Shown: positions 1 through 13,087, numbered from the stretch's first letter. The stretch is DNA of 64,000 nucleotides from Eumeta japonica (GCA_005406025.1 BGZK01000859.1:62001-126000); one strand, 5' to 3'. Translations and numbers: made by a program. Notes: generated by a model not told the origin, from the letters alone.

Positions 1-1055
1 TGCCATATAGAGTCACTCAAAGAAACGGAAATCATATAAAAACAGTACAGTAGATGCAACATAATTGGGTCATTATATGTTGATAAACTATTGCTTGTCA
101 CCTTTCGTACTAGTATAAAGTTAAGATTGGATTAGAATTCCGCGTAGATTTTTTATAATCTGGTAAATGGACGTATTTCAGATTCTAATCTTATATACAT
201 TATGGAGCCCCTAGACATCAGTTTGTGCGGTGATAGTTAAGCCGCTTGTTTTTTATTGTTTGGTTATTGTAACGAATCGATTAGAGACCGTATTTGTGGC
301 TTATTCAGGCTTACATGATAAAAAGTGTTTTTTGGATTAAGAAGAAACCAGGCAACCTTTCTGAAAATAATAAAGAGAATTGTGTTTGCTACTGTTATTT
401 CTGATATGAAAAGTGATTTGAAATATTTGTATATCATAACGAAGTATATAAGTGAAATTTAAATACATAACGCTTTTCTAATGTATTGTATTTTCTTTAA
501 AAATTATTATCTGTACTGCGTTAAAAAATAACAACGATTTCGTATTTAATAGTAGACACTTTATGGATTTTTGATTTAAATTAAGTTCTTAGCAATATAT
601 ACTCGCAAATCGTACAAACAAATCCATCAATAGATATAACTCATCTAAGGAATTGATTGGATCCCTGCCGGCGGTGATTCATGAATATTTATTATGACTT
701 GGAATTAATTAAAGAAAAAGTAATTAAGTATACACATCGTCGTTTCTCTAACGGCAAAGACTTAACTTTCAAAGGAAAGGGAAAGCTCCATTTTGTATGC
801 CTGGCAAAATAACGATACCTGATATTGTTATACGATTAAATGTTTCTTAATCAATCATGAAACGGGGAATTCCACTTAAGCTTTAGAATACCCAATTAAA
901 TTATTCCCTTTCTGTGGATTCCGATTACATAGATAGGTAGCTTACATTTCTATAAACATTAGCTTTTATTCCCTATTCTGCTCGCCTGGATGTAGAATGT
1001 ATTTTTTCATCTATTGTATGGAAAGGATCTCTCTTTCAATCATCTTTGGTTTCAC
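1..1055. other. AT-rich non-coding DNA
   Basis: No open frame, repeat or motif that I can support. Confidence 0.6.
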
Positions 1056-1059
1056 GATG

Positions 1060-1540
1060 TGTTGCTGTCGATTTTGATTCCAGTCTCGTTTTCATTTCTG
1101 ATCTCACCGTTCTGGACTTCGATTTAGGTTCGATTTAGTTCTGAATTTAGAACGACCTCGATATCACATGAAGAACGACATCGGTATAGCTCTCGTTTCT
1201 GATTTACGTTTTACTAACGTCGCTTCTGGTCTAATTTCTGCTCTAGATTTATCAGAATCCCCATCCTCATCCCACTCTTTGTTCAATCCCGTGTTTGCTC
1301 TCGATTGCAAAAGCGGTATTGCAACCGACCTTCGTTTCGCTCTGTGTAATGTTAATGCCTCTTTCAGTTGCAAAGAGAGTGTTGTTCTGGGTTTTACGAT
1401 CCTCTGCCTTGATTTTGATTAAGATCTAGTTCGCGCTCTTGGTTGCAAAGCTGGTTCTATTCTAGATCCTTCAACCTCTGTATTTGTTTAAATTGCGATT
1501 CCAGTTCCTTTCTCCCCTACACAGCCGATTTTACTTACGA
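1060..1540 (+). repeat. degenerate GATTC/GATCC-type tract
   Basis: A pyrimidine-leaning run in which words such as CTCGATT, TCTGATT and TTCGATTTAGTTC recur every few bases without a fixed period. The open frames on both strands (about 70-84 codons) come from the low complexity. It belongs to the same recurring tract class found at about nine other places in the window. Confidence 0.7.
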
Positions 1541-1544
1541 TTTT

Positions 1545-3350
1545 ATCTATTTATTTTACACATGATTCTCTGTAAGTCCTGGTCCTTTTTTGGTTATGAA
1601 GCCCGTTCTGCTTTAATTTTTTAACCGATTTATATGCCGCTCTTGATTACTATTAAATTAGATTTTTTTTCGCATAAAAGTTTGTTTTATAATTCGTGAC
1701 ATCATAGCTTTGGCTGGAAGCTCTCAGCATGAACAACGATTATACAATAACAAAAACAAAAACAACATAAACACTCAGCCGGCGTGTACGACCAACTGCT
1801 ATGAAAGTAAAAACCGTGAGTTCGTCATAGACAACTGTGTCGAGCACAAGCTACATAATATTGTATAAAATAGTGTACAGTGAAAAGTATAAAATCAGAC
1901 AGATATGCATTAAATTATTTTAAGAGTAATAATAAAAAAATAATCCAAATATCTACATAATGAATTGAAAGTTTAGAAACAGTTAAATTTTAAAGGCTGG
2001 ATTTTAATATCAAAACGAGCAATAAGTCATTTTAATTTGAAAAAGCTTTCATTCGGTAAGCGTATTCCTTACAATTTCTAGTGAATATTAAATTGCCCTT
2101 AAAGTTTTTTAAATTCTTGTAAATTTCTCATCTTTAGTTTGCAATATTAATTTAGGACTTCGGTAAACTTTCTATGCGTTTTCTTATTTCGCCGTGTGAA
2201 GGGAGAAATGAAATCGACCACAACGCACGTTTATTGTAGAAAATTTTTGATGGTTGCATAATAATCTGAGAAAATATTGTAGGAGATTTAATGTATTGAT
2301 TCTTATATGTATATTCACCAAAACATTTTTTTTTGTTCTTTCAAAAAATGAAGGATTTTATGGGACGCCCTTTGTCAGTGCAAGTATATGTTGAACCAAT
2401 TACACAAACATAAATACTATCTAAATGAGATGCAACATTTATTGCAAATGCAAAATGAGGGACAGATATATTGCAACCCATTACTTATCGATTTTCGGTT
2501 CCTTGCATTAGATCGGGATCTTGAATTTGAGAGCAATAGCGACAGAACTATGTTCATTAAATTAGCTATCAAATATCTGCTCCAGCAAGGTATATTAATT
2601 CACTCAGATGTTAATAGCATTCAATTTCCTCGTTTTTCTGACTCTCGAGGCCTATATATGAACTCCGGACACGGATCGACCCTCCCTCTAATTTTGTTTT
2701 CGCGGCTTGAATAAGATTATCTGATTTTAAATTTAATTTACAAACCGAATGGACCCGCGTTCGAGGGGCTCGGCATGTAGAGCGAACGCCTCGCACGCTA
2801 CCTATACAACTCTGTCATTACAGCATTCTTCAATAAAAGTTGTGTATTTGAGATATGAGAAAGGCATAAATGGCAGCGCACATTTCATGTATAAACGGTT
2901 TGGACTTCTGCTATAGCTTTAATTAATTATCTAATCTTACAAGACTGCTACCCACAATGTCTAAGTTTGCCGTTAAGATTAAGGCAATACACATGTATGA
3001 GCATACATGTAAAAAAAATGCAGTCGTTAAGAGTAGTGACACAAAACAAAAACGTACATCGCTGTTTTGTGTCGATGAAACTGAATTATACAATAAACAG
3101 ATCAGTAATCAACATTTTAGTTATTTCATTATGATGTAAATATTGCACGAGTTCCGATATGTTGCGGGCGTAAGAGCGAATAAATACCCGTACCTGTAGG
3201 ATATTTACGTTATTACAATTAAATCGTTTCTTTTTAAACTGAATCATGGAAACCTACCCAGAATTTGGAAACGTAACACGACCTCGTGTGCTCTTTTTGA
3301 ATATAATTTCACTGGAATCGTCTTTAATCCTCAAAGCAGTTTCAAAATTA
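1545..3350. other. non-coding DNA with no recognised element
   Basis: AT-rich. An open frame of 108 codons at 2388-2714 (+) has no family motif and no splice context; part of it (around 2510-2545) consists of GATCGGGATC-type tract words. I do not call a gene. Confidence 0.5.
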
Positions 3351-3354
3351 AAGA

Positions 3355-3475
3355 CTCGCACGCCCCCGCTCGGCGGAGGCCGACGGCGCGACACGCCCGC
3401 GGGACTCCGCGCGTCATAAATTAGCGGCGCCGCCCGACCGCGACCGCCGGTTCTATGTGGGGAACGCGAATTTAA
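3355..3475. promoter_or_regulatory. GC-rich island
   Basis: About 120 bases of strongly GC-rich DNA with CATAAATTAG inside, bounded by AT-rich sequence. Candidate regulatory element or CpG-type patch; function not shown. Confidence 0.25.
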
Positions 3476-3677
3476 ATACTTCACGCTGAATATTTAGCGC
3501 GTGCTCGAATACGAGAGACGCAGTTCAAGAAAACCTGGTTGATTAAGCGTTTTCGTTTTGTCTGAATAAATAACGTATCTATACATATGGTCGGACAAAC
3601 TAAAACATATATTGCCCATACATCCCATCGAAATTAAACTGATTAGGACGACTGCAAAAGTGAATGTTGCAAATTTA

Positions 3678-4940
3678 AGGTTGGGGAAAAACTTAAGATC
3701 GTTTTTCATCATATTTTATTTACATTTAATAATAATATATATGCCATTTTGTTCAAAAACTTGTTGCCATTTTGTAGGTAGTGATACAATCCCATCGTGG
3801 TAGAAATTTTGAGATTTCGATGTATTATTTTTAAAGAACTTGTCTAGTCACTTACCTACAAATGACACTTGATGTTGTTAGTGATATAAAGGTTGTTGAC
3901 GCGATGGTGCTGTTATAGTCTCTGATTTTCCACATGAAGGCAAATTATTGCGTAAACGATAAATAGCACGTGATATTACACGTGGACTCGCAAGTTGTTG
4001 ACTTTCAGGGTAAGTTTAATTATAAAATGTTAGAGTCGAACCGACGTTATCTCTGCAAACTCCTCAACTCCTTAAACTTCTCAAAATCATGTATGCATAT
4101 TCGACAGCAGAGAAAGACATTGATATTAAATCTTCAATATTAATCACCCTAACCCCTAGTTTCAAAACCCTAGTTTCAATAACGTCAATGTCGTAAACGT
4201 AACACTTTATAACAAAATACCTAAACTTGTAAATCCGTACATCCGGTCATTAACCGCGCACGGATATGCGGATGTGCGGCGGATTTGCCAGACACTACCT
4301 GCCGGCGCCGTGTACGAGCCTCGGATGAAGGGGTAGGCGTTTTTGGGAGCACGAATCGTGTTAGTAAGCATTGGGGTTGTACTTCGTACGTTCACATGTT
4401 TACGTTCTGAGTTATTTTTCCCAGAATCAGCTCTTTCAATGATCATGTTTTTTTTGACAAAGTCGTTTTAAAAAAGGAGGAGATTATGAATATTCGTGGA
4501 AAGACGCATGATCGACTCCATATGGTATGGTGGATGCATTAACACTTCCCAACCAAACTCTCTCAATATTTACTGAGTGGTAAAAAATATATATGGTCAG
4601 GCGTTATCATCGTGAAAAACCACACCATTTCTATTGTTCAATTCCAGCCGTTTTTTCTATAATTTTCACTCGAGTCTCATTAACTGTTGGAGGTAGAAAT
4701 CTGAATTGATGGTTTTGCCCGACGGTAAAAGCTCATGAATGAATAACAATGCCCTTCCAATCCTATCATGCACATAGCCTCAACTTATTACGCGTTAATC
4801 CGGGTAACGCTATAGTCTATGGAGCTACTTGTCTTTTGACCATGATCTTTTTCGTATGATTTTGTCGTAGGTACTTCATTTTTCATCACTAGTGATCAAT
4901 CTTTTCAAAAACGGTTCGGTTTCATTACGTTCTTATTGAA
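3678..4940 (-). mobile_element. mariner relic, interrupted
   Basis: Left end GGTTGGGGAAAAACTT follows a TA dinucleotide at 3676-3677. Bases 3690-3820 match the 3' end of the mariner copy at 13130-13250, including the stretch around TTGCCATTTTGTAGGTAG. Bases 4515-4940 match the middle of the transposase, including the region complementary to the ATTATCATCGTG and GGATGCATTAACAC words. Between them about 695 bases are unrelated to mariner, and roughly 110 mariner bases are missing at that point. No clear right terminal repeat is seen. The transposase is broken. Confidence 0.8.
3820..4515. other. unrecognised segment inside the mariner relic
   Basis: Not similar to mariner. On the minus strand 4011-3880 reads without a stop as PESQQLASPRVISRAIYRL followed by RNNLPSCGKSETIT; 4446-4207 is another 79-codon open frame in the same direction. 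I do not recognise either. Could be part of a second transposon inserted into the first. Confidence 0.4.
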
Positions 4941-5334
4941 ACGTAATTAAACCAAGCCGAGTGGAAGTGGGGTCAGACTCGGGCCTGGGATGAGATCTGT
5001 ATGAATTTATTCCATATTCTATTGGAATAAATGCCTACATTCCACATTTATAAAGCTTTGGGCAAAAGATAGTTCCTAATTAACAACGAAAAAGTAATAC
5101 TTGGTCTAGCGATCATTTTAATTTCTTAACTTAAACAGGAAGAGGATATTAATGTAAAATGTAGTTAGAGTGTAATTTTGAATATAGAGGAAATAAACTT
5201 ACTTCATGACGTAATCAAAACTCAGTCGATTTCTTATAGATCGTATTGGTACATAAAAAAGAACATAAAATAGTCTCACGGTTTATGGACATGAGCTAAA
5301 TACAGAATATACAACTACTGAACATACTTCTATT

Positions 5335-5620
5335 TCATTTTCGATCACGCTCTGTTCTCGCCTAAAGTAGGCCGCGTGTGCGTATTATATACATTCGCCG
5401 TTGAGATAAAGCAAATAATGTTTGTTTAAAATAATGCACGCCGCTTTCGGCGCTCATTACAATAATGGCGCGACGACGGCGTAAAAAGGCACGTCAGTAT
5501 TCCTTAACGAAATTGCTGGCTTTTGTCAACGTAACGGCCTAATGCCTCGATCGGGCGGATTACACGGGCGCAATTCATCGAGGAAATTTAATTCGGGCCC
5601 GCGCCGGAGGTGGGCAACTT
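5335..5620. promoter_or_regulatory. GC-rich island
   Basis: Nearly 300 bases of raised GC with repeated CGCC/GGCG words and interspersed ATAATG, TTAATTCGGG and AACGTAACGG. Stands out from AT-rich flanks. Candidate conserved non-coding element. Confidence 0.25.
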
Positions 5621-5624
5621 TTTA

Positions 5625-7330
5625 TTCTTGTTCTCGCATTCGTACAAATCGCCGAATGCGAAACCACTTATACTCGGTATGAGAACGAGGCGACTTTACA
5701 TTTGACTCGTAAACGTTGACTAAAAACGGCTTGTACACGTTGCGCTCCGTAACAGATAGAGATTTAAGCATTGCCATTGAAGGAGGTTTCATAATTTTTA
5801 AATGTGGGACGAAAGTCGAAAATATGTACAACACGCGACAGTCCAGAGTATATTCAGGAGGAAACGTGAAATCTTGGGAAACGTGAAAAGTTCATTAAGA
5901 AAATCCAAGATTCCATTATACTCCGGCGCCCTTTATGCTCGGCTTTAAACGGTCGCCCTGCTTTAATTTAATAATTAACGTTAATTACGGCGTTTTCCTT
6001 TTATCCGAATATTTGTGTCGCTCTTAAATACACTGATGTAGAACATTTCAAAAAGCGATGTTTACAAAAATGAAGTCCGGAGGTTGTTTTACTTTTATAT
6101 ATTTCGGGATTATTAATTTATGTGTAAGAAAAATTATAAAAAAGTATTACTGATTAATTATTATAAAAACGGGGAATTTAACAGTCGCTTAGACATAGAA
6201 TACCCTTTGTCTATTCCAATGCGATATCTCTTCAATTATATATTTTCTCATGTTTCAGAATCAAACATACAGAAATTTTCATATTTGCGATGCGTCAAGA
6301 AAAAATCTCAAAACGCTATTCCGAAATACATTCCTTTTTCAAAATACAAGTTACTAAACAATATAGAATAAATATGATCTCAAATTTTTGATTTTAACTC
6401 TTCTATCGCAAAAAAGTCATTTTAATTTTTTTCTCTATTTCCTAAACTATAAACACGAAAAATCAAGAAACATTTTCATATACAAATAAAGCATTTTGAG
6501 CAACAGTTATGAGTTGTCGAAAATACTTTGTAAAAAAAAAACTGTGTTTATTGAACGACTAAAATAAATACTGTAATAATGTAATATTAAAAACAAATAT
6601 GAATAAATTAGTCTGTCGAATAACCAAAAGCATCTTCCGAAAATAGTTTTATAAGATTTCTTCTACATTTCATAAAATCTCGTTTGTTAGTTAGTTAGTT
6701 ATCAACTAACGATCCAGAAGTTTTGGTTTAAATTACTAAAATAACCTGTGACAAAACCTTCAGATGTAAAATACTCACATTGGACACTCCATCAAGATAC
6801 AATAGTAAGTTTATTACGCATTATGTTGAAAATGCCGCTGTGGAGTCATCTTATACCGATGTAAGAAATTTCTGATTAACAATCTTTTGTGTACTGATTG
6901 TGAGTCAATTGTTTGTGCAAATGTCTTTCTTGTGATTGAGATCAAAAAACTACACATGTATATACAACTTTCAAAATCATGGTAAGAATATAATTCAAAA
7001 AGGAAAAATTAAGACAAATATATCATACCTATTACTTAAAAAATATTAAGTTTCTCACGAAAATAGAAAACCGACCTGAATTCGCTCGGTTTTAACGTAA
7101 TACGTCTACAAGATACAAATCACAATATTAAATACATTTTCTAGCATCTGTTACATCCTTTATGGTCATCAAAATTATATAAAAAAATCTTATATGTTAT
7201 TAGATATTAGTACTAGATATACCTTATGTTATTTGCAGTCGTTTGATGTATGATGATACTCTTTACTTGTAGTAAACCATTAAACTTAAAATAAGTTTAG
7301 CGGTGTCAACATAACTTTTACTGTTCTTTA
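5625..7330. other. AT-rich non-coding DNA
   Basis: Nothing recognised beyond short simple-sequence runs such as GTTAGTTAGTTAG near 6686. Confidence 0.5.
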
Positions 7331-7334
7331 TTTA

Positions 7335-7560
7335 TGGCATTTTTGAGGGCCAAACGAGCATGTCAGCCACCACAGAGTAGGTAGTCATAGTCGTCCATGG
7401 ACGTTCGCAACCTCAGAAAGCTATCAGTAAGTTGTTGGCATCTCGGGTAGAATTACAATGTCTGATGAAAAAGGTAAGAGAATGATGAGATGGCGAGGAG
7501 GATGGACGGGCAGGGAGCCATCGGAAATTTCACTCACTGGACGGAACGGTGAAAGTCGTT
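7335..7560 (-). repeat. SINE/LINE-tail repeat, same family as 17840-18035
   Basis: The segment GGGCCAAACGAGCATGTCAG through GTCCATGGACGTTCGCAACC and on to GTTGTTGGCATCTC is, in reverse complement, the common moth/butterfly repeat tail seen at 17840-18035: GCCGGCAACGC, then GTGTCCATGGGCGG, then CGTTTGCCC. The 82-codon open frame starting at 7458 overlaps this repeat and is not a gene. Confidence 0.5.
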
Positions 7561-7564
7561 ATTT

Positions 7565-8392
7565 GACGTCTGTATTCTTTGAGACTGCGATATTTCACCG
7601 TTCAGCCTATTTCCGTGCTGCAGCAAAATTGGCTAGAGTATGTATGACCGTATCACAAAAGAGAAATAGTAAAATAAGAGTAGACTATATTGTAGAAAGA
7701 CTTTAAATGTAAGTACAAAAAGTTGAAGTAATTATCTAAGATTAAAAATCCAGGTCTCGATGTATATGATTATTGCTGTGTTTTCACTGGAGATATTTTA
7801 GTGCGAAATTTTAAATTTTGAAAAATAACAAACATTTCACAATAATATATTCGTTTTTTGCGAGCGCACAATTAGTTGAAATACATCAAATAATTATTAT
7901 TACCTATATTTATCTACGGATGCTAAATATGATATTGGAAAAATCAAGAAAAAAAGGTTTATGATGAACTATAAGTTTATGTAACATAAACCACTTTTTA
8001 TTTCTACTTCTTTATAAAAATTTAGAGACACCAGGTACAACAGTGACTATTTTTTTTTAAAGTCTTATTTTTTGCATTTTTTCTTTATAACATTTCAGAA
8101 GGCAAACCATTAAATTTAGTATTGTTGACTCTTGTTTCTTGGGAACAATAATTTGCAATATACCGTTTTGTCTTCATCCATTTTAATCAACGAAGAGAAT
8201 AAATCAAAAGCTGATCGAATACTTCAACTAAGTGCCGTATAAAAATTAATTTTATTTGCGGTATAGAAGATTAATTTTTTTTCATTTAAATTACCTTCTT
8301 ACAAAGCGAATTGTTATAATGTAATTTCGTCTGCTTTTTTTTAGAATTTTTTTAGCTTTTCTTCATAGAGTTTTATTCTTTAAGTTAAACGT
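7565..8392. other. AT-rich non-coding DNA
   Basis: Poly-T-rich, no recognised element. Confidence 0.5.
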
Positions 8393-8399
8393 TTTATTT

Positions 8400-8663
8400 T
8401 CATAGAAAACTACATTTCGCGTTTGATTGTTTTCGTCGGCTCAGTAGTTCTGTCGTTTCGTCTTCAAATGGAAGTGTGAAGGTTTGTGTAGTCAGTGAGT
8501 CAGAGTTTGGAGGTTTGACGGGTCCAATCTTAAGTTCGCCTTTCCATCCTTTCAGAGTTTTGTGGGTTATGTATTTCGCATTAATATCGAACGACGTCGA
8601 CGGTATGAGTGCTATCGAAGGGTATGAAATTTTGAACTTATACGAGGTTATGTAAAAATTCAT
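8400..8663 (-). CDS. unrecognised ORF, possible 3' exon
   Basis: Minus-strand frame of 87 codons, less AT-rich than its surroundings, without low-complexity runs. It reads YKFKISYPSIALIPSTSFDI, then KTLKGWKGELKIGPVKPP, then TLPFEDETTELLSRRKQS, and ends NAKCSFL followed by TGA. An AATAAA begins 2-3 bases after the stop, and a second one lies about 20 bases on. The last four residues have the shape of a CAAX prenylation box behind a basic RRKQ patch. A possible acceptor (CTCGTATAAG) precedes the YKF part, so the ATG need not be the start. I do not recognise the family; a 3' exon, a retrocopy or chance are all open. Confidence 0.25.
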   Translation of the reverse strand: MNFYITSYKFKISYPSIALIPSTSFDINAKYITHKTLKGWKGELKIGPVKPPNSDSLTTQTFTLPFEDETTELLSRRKQSNAKCSFL

Positions 8664-8864
8664 GATTTTAAAGAGTAATTTTTATTTTGATTCTACACCA
8701 TTAAAATTTTTATAAGTGTACAAAAAGTAAAAACGACAATTACTACGTACGAACAGACAGGTATATACTTGAATTCTGTAATTGCTATGTTGAATAATTA
8801 CATAAAATCGTTTTATTACATTTAATATACACGTATTGATAATTAGAAGTGATTCCCGAGCTCA

Positions 8865-9020
8865 ATATTCGTCTCGGATTAATTGCGATCGCTGTTTAAT
8901 AACGCCATACTGACGGGCCCTAAATTAAGTAAACAGTCGATCCCGACAGAGCTTAGACAACTTGACGGACCGTCGGGCATATAAATTAAGCCGCGCCGGC
9001 GTACTTACTGGTAAGTGTGC
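8865..9020. promoter_or_regulatory. GC-rich island with splice-like palindrome
   Basis: Raised GC with GGATTAATTGCGATCG and CTAAATTAAG, ending in CTTACTGGTAAGTG, which resembles a splice donor on both strands. Candidate regulatory element. Confidence 0.25.
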
Positions 9021-11777
9021 CGAAATAGACATTTTTATCGGACAGATCACAATTTGCCTTTTGAAATAATATCTGTGTGAATCGATTGATTACCTTTACT
9101 AGAGTAACTGCATTTAAATAATGTCCTGATGCGCGTTAAAATTATGCATTTCAAATGATATGTATTTCATATTCACAGAAATGATCCATATGGGAAGTAA
9201 ATAATAGACGTACAAGTGCTATATTACACTTTAATTGAAAGTAAAATAAATTTGCCATACGATAAGAAGAATAACCGTCTAGAAAGTGCTTAGTTTCGTT
9301 TGAGCGAATAACCCATTTCACATAGCTTCGTGTTAAATAAATGGTTCCATATCTTATATAACGAAAAGCATAGCCCAGACGTAGGTTGAAGTCGGCGCTC
9401 AGCCTTTTGAGTGCCGGGATGAACGTTCGCCTAGCGCCATCTTACGAGTGGATTTTGTTTTCTTCTAAGATGAGTTTAATTAAATATGTGAAAATAAAGA
9501 CTAGTGCAATGTATACGAACATAACAGAGGGCGAGGCAGGCCCTCCAAAAAATAATAATAAAGCGGATAATCCAAAAGCTATTCCCTCCGAGAATAATAG
9601 AGACTACACTCCGAGGATAACAAACTCCACCAAATGTTGAGTAAAAAGTGAAAAGTGTAAAGCGAAAACAGGCAACAACAGTTCCATGTGAAAATAATCC
9701 TAGCTTAATTTGAAAATTATCTAATAAAAAAAAAAAGAAAACAATACGAATGTATGCTAGCCAATCGCTTCAATAAACGTATTACAATTTTCTTGAAAGA
9801 AATTAATTAATTCTGGTGCTAAAGATTTACACCAGCCAGACAGCTCAACAGTGTAAAGATCGGTCGTATTCGACGTCGCGCAATAGTATAACGACATTAT
9901 GCTCATTTAGTGCAAATGAAATTTACATTACACCTGTCTCGTAATCAAAAGACCATCTAACTTAGAAACATTGACCTATCGAACCAGCACAAGCATACTA
10001 GAGGTAAAAAACAGATCTAGTGCATTCATTTCGAACGAGGACACAATCGGTGAGCTTTTGTGTCGTATCGTATATGCGTGTACACGCAAATAGAAGGCAT
10101 GAAGGTATTCAGCATGACAAAACGCATGCACCTAGACAGTCAAGTGGAAAAAGTAACGGTAGATTTAGATTTCCGTTAATTTCCTCAGACTCTCTCGAAA
10201 CACTTGCCATCGATCAAAGTTAAAAAGGAAGTTATCTGCTGGACGAAAACACCTTCAAAAAAATTTAGGAAACCGGATGATCAAAAATAACATCCAAAAA
10301 AAGCTAAAGACAATAGTTCTGACGGTCTAGTCATATAAAAACATTATAATCGTTCTCAAAATGCTCAACGAGAAAATAATTTAATTCCTCTTGTCTCAAA
10401 GTATCAACATTTTACTAAAGTTGTAATAATAAGGAACAACACAATGAAATAGAGAGATAGATGTGTTGAAAGATGCATTCTGATTATACTAGTAAATCGT
10501 TTATAAGTGGTGATTTTTACTCTGAACTGAATAATATGATTGAATATTTTTTCTATAGCCATATAATGAGACCAGGGAAATACAAAAGGGTTCATAGGAT
10601 GGTCATGTAGTGAAAAATCTTTATCGGTCATGCCACCTGCGCTATCTATGGCAGAACAGCAAATGACCTTAAAAACCGTCAAGAGGAATAACGAAGATTC
10701 AAGCATGTGTTTGGTATGCAAAAAGCCGAGACATAGAGTAACCGATGCAAAATGTGAGAGATTCTAAGACGAATTCAGCAGCAGCATGAACAAGCAGAAG
10801 AAAGGAAGAAGCCGATATTGAAAGGACAACATAAATTCTCATTACAAGGATGGATCTTGCCCATTCTGGAATAGAGAAACATAAATTAACGGAACCCTAC
10901 GCTTGGGTAAGCAACAATGGAAGCAAAGGGACACATCGGCGCGATGACAGGCGCTTTCAACATGAAGGCTTTTCTCCGAGATGTTATCGCAAACAGTTAG
11001 TCCAAGTTCGGGTATAGTGAACGTAAGTTTTCTCGAATTGTTTTCCGAGTGCTGTATGCGTCAGCCCGCATTAGAGATAGTTAATATCATGCAGTGTACA
11101 CACCCCATATATTTCCCTAAATATGTTTAACGTGGTCAATAAAAATATTGTTTTATTTAAAATGAGTATTTAAAATAACTCTAGAATTGACTGTAAATGG
11201 TCAAAATAGCTTAATAACAAATAGTATTAAACAGAGATTAATTCAATTCTTTTATGTCATCAAGCCCTTTGCTCCAATAACTTAAGTTGACGAGTGCTCT
11301 AAATAATTGAAAATAATAAAAAATAATTCTTAGATTGACTTAGTATGGGATAGCCATTCTTAAAACTTCCATATTATATTCGTAATCTTGTTTTCAGGTT
11401 CCTAACTTAAAAATACGAAGACGTCTTAAAAGTTCGAAGATAAATTATTTAAGCTTTTCGGGGTCAAATGTTCGATAAAACCAGTTGACCTTATATGCTA
11501 TTCTTGAAATTTTTGCTGCTTTTTAGTTTGAACTTTAACAAATGTTTTTAACGTTATTTCAAGCTTTCTGAGCTCAAAATACAATTTTCTTACGTTTAGA
11601 GATCTTTAAGATCAAACATCTGGATTTATTTATAAAACTATTTTTCTATTTTAAACTATGGTATCTAATGAATGCGTTATTGAATTTTGATTTGTTTCTG
11701 CGACGTATGCATTGGGCGTGTGTGTGCATTATATACTTGTGTCACACGAGTGCTAAAAGAAATACAAAAACACTACA
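9021..11777. other. non-coding DNA with no recognised element
   Basis: Open frames at 9386-9640 (+), 10020-10223 (+) and 10721-10404 (-) show no family motifs and no consistent splice context. Confidence 0.5.
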
Positions 11778-12209
11778 TTTTGACGTGACAGCGTCTTAAA
11801 TTAGGTTGCGGCTGGAGTCACTTATGAAGGTGTAACGCTCGGTAACGTTACGATGAGTCACCGAACGAGAGAGCTCAGATAGAACAAGTTAAGTTGTAGT
11901 AAACGCTTCTGTTTCATTGTACCTTAAATGTATTGCAGTTATTGTATGTATATTTGTATATAAATACGTATGTATGTGTAAGGTAAAATAAAATTTTGTT
12001 AATATGAAATTCAGTGCGAGATTCTTTGTATAAATTAATGTTTTAAATATAATTCTTTGTATAAATAAATGTTTTAAATTGTTACTATTATTTCATCCTT
12101 CTTCCTACTATACGAATGAATATTCACATTAAAATGATTTTACCACTCAAAGTCGTTGTCACGTAAAACTTTCGCCCGTATACCGACTTTACGGGCAACC
12201 AATTTTTTA
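11778..12209. mobile_element. short non-autonomous element, copy A
   Basis: 432 bases nearly identical in most parts to 19725-20187. It begins TTTTGACGTGACAGCGTCTT, and near the other end AAAGTCGTTGTCACGTAAAA (12149-12168) is its imperfect reverse complement, giving inverted repeats of about 18 bases. A further 41 shared bases follow, containing GCCCGTA and TACGGGC as a small hairpin. Flanking DNA differs between the two copies, so both edges are supported. No coding capacity. Relative to copy B, about 80 bases after GAGAGAG are replaced or deleted. Confidence 0.75.
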
Positions 12210-13087
12210 GAATACTTCTTAAACTACTCTACATATAAGTTTCATAATCTCACTAATGCTTCGACTTAGAAAGCAACGTAGATCATTGGAGACTGTATAA
12301 AAATCAATGGGTTTATTTGAAAGATATGGTTAACTAAAAATTTGCAAAGAAGGACTTTTAAACTTCTAAAGTTCTTGGTCGATTGACGTTTGGTAACGGT
12401 CAACTTCTTGTACTTAAGAAAATCAGGAAAGTGTTTTGCAGCCGCCAATAAAATTTTGAGCTTATGAAGTCATGTTTGAATTACAATCTGTAAAATTTTA
12501 ACCATCACGTAAAAACCAACGATTTAAAAATAAACAATGAATTTTATGCTATTTTATTTTTTAGAAAATAGGAGATCTCCGTTTCTTTTCAAACTTTGAA
12601 TTTTATAATGCTCATGCCATTAGTAAAATATAATTTCAGTTCTAGATACAATTTGCTTCCGTCATAGGTGACATAGGCTAATCAAAGTTTACATATATTT
12701 AATTATTTCATGGATTGCTAAAGAAATCAAAAGGGGTGATGTTTTTATTTTTATCCTAGCCGTTACCTGCCCACTTCGCTGGACTTTAATTAACATTTAG
12801 CATCAATTGTTTTTTTATGATTCAAATATTTCCGTAGTTTTGCTCATGTGTGTATAGAATGAATTTCTTTATTTTTAATATAAGCCACTTTCCATTCTGA
12901 TTAGGGTCCTGTTATGGATGTCAATTCTGGATTTATTGCCTGGTCCGATTCCAATCTCACTGATCCAATAATAGTTTTGATGTCAATCTTATTCCCTTTT
13001 TGGCCATGCATTTTAATGGTAGTAGATTATAATTTTTGTTGGTATTTTTACATTTTTTTTACATAAAGATAACCTTGTATAATATAT
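12210..13087. other. AT-rich non-coding DNA
   Basis: Contains a weak CTGCCCACTTCGCTGGACTT repeat end near 12767-12787 and a few GATTCC words at 12925-12965. Nothing else recognised. Confidence 0.45.

Noticed and set aside
2388..2714. 108-codon plus-strand ORF
   Set aside because: No domain or splice context; part of it is GATCGGGATC-type tract. Kept only as a remark.
7458..7706. 82-codon plus-strand ORF with basic N-terminus
   Set aside because: Overlaps an antisense copy of the same SINE/LINE-tail repeat; no family motif.
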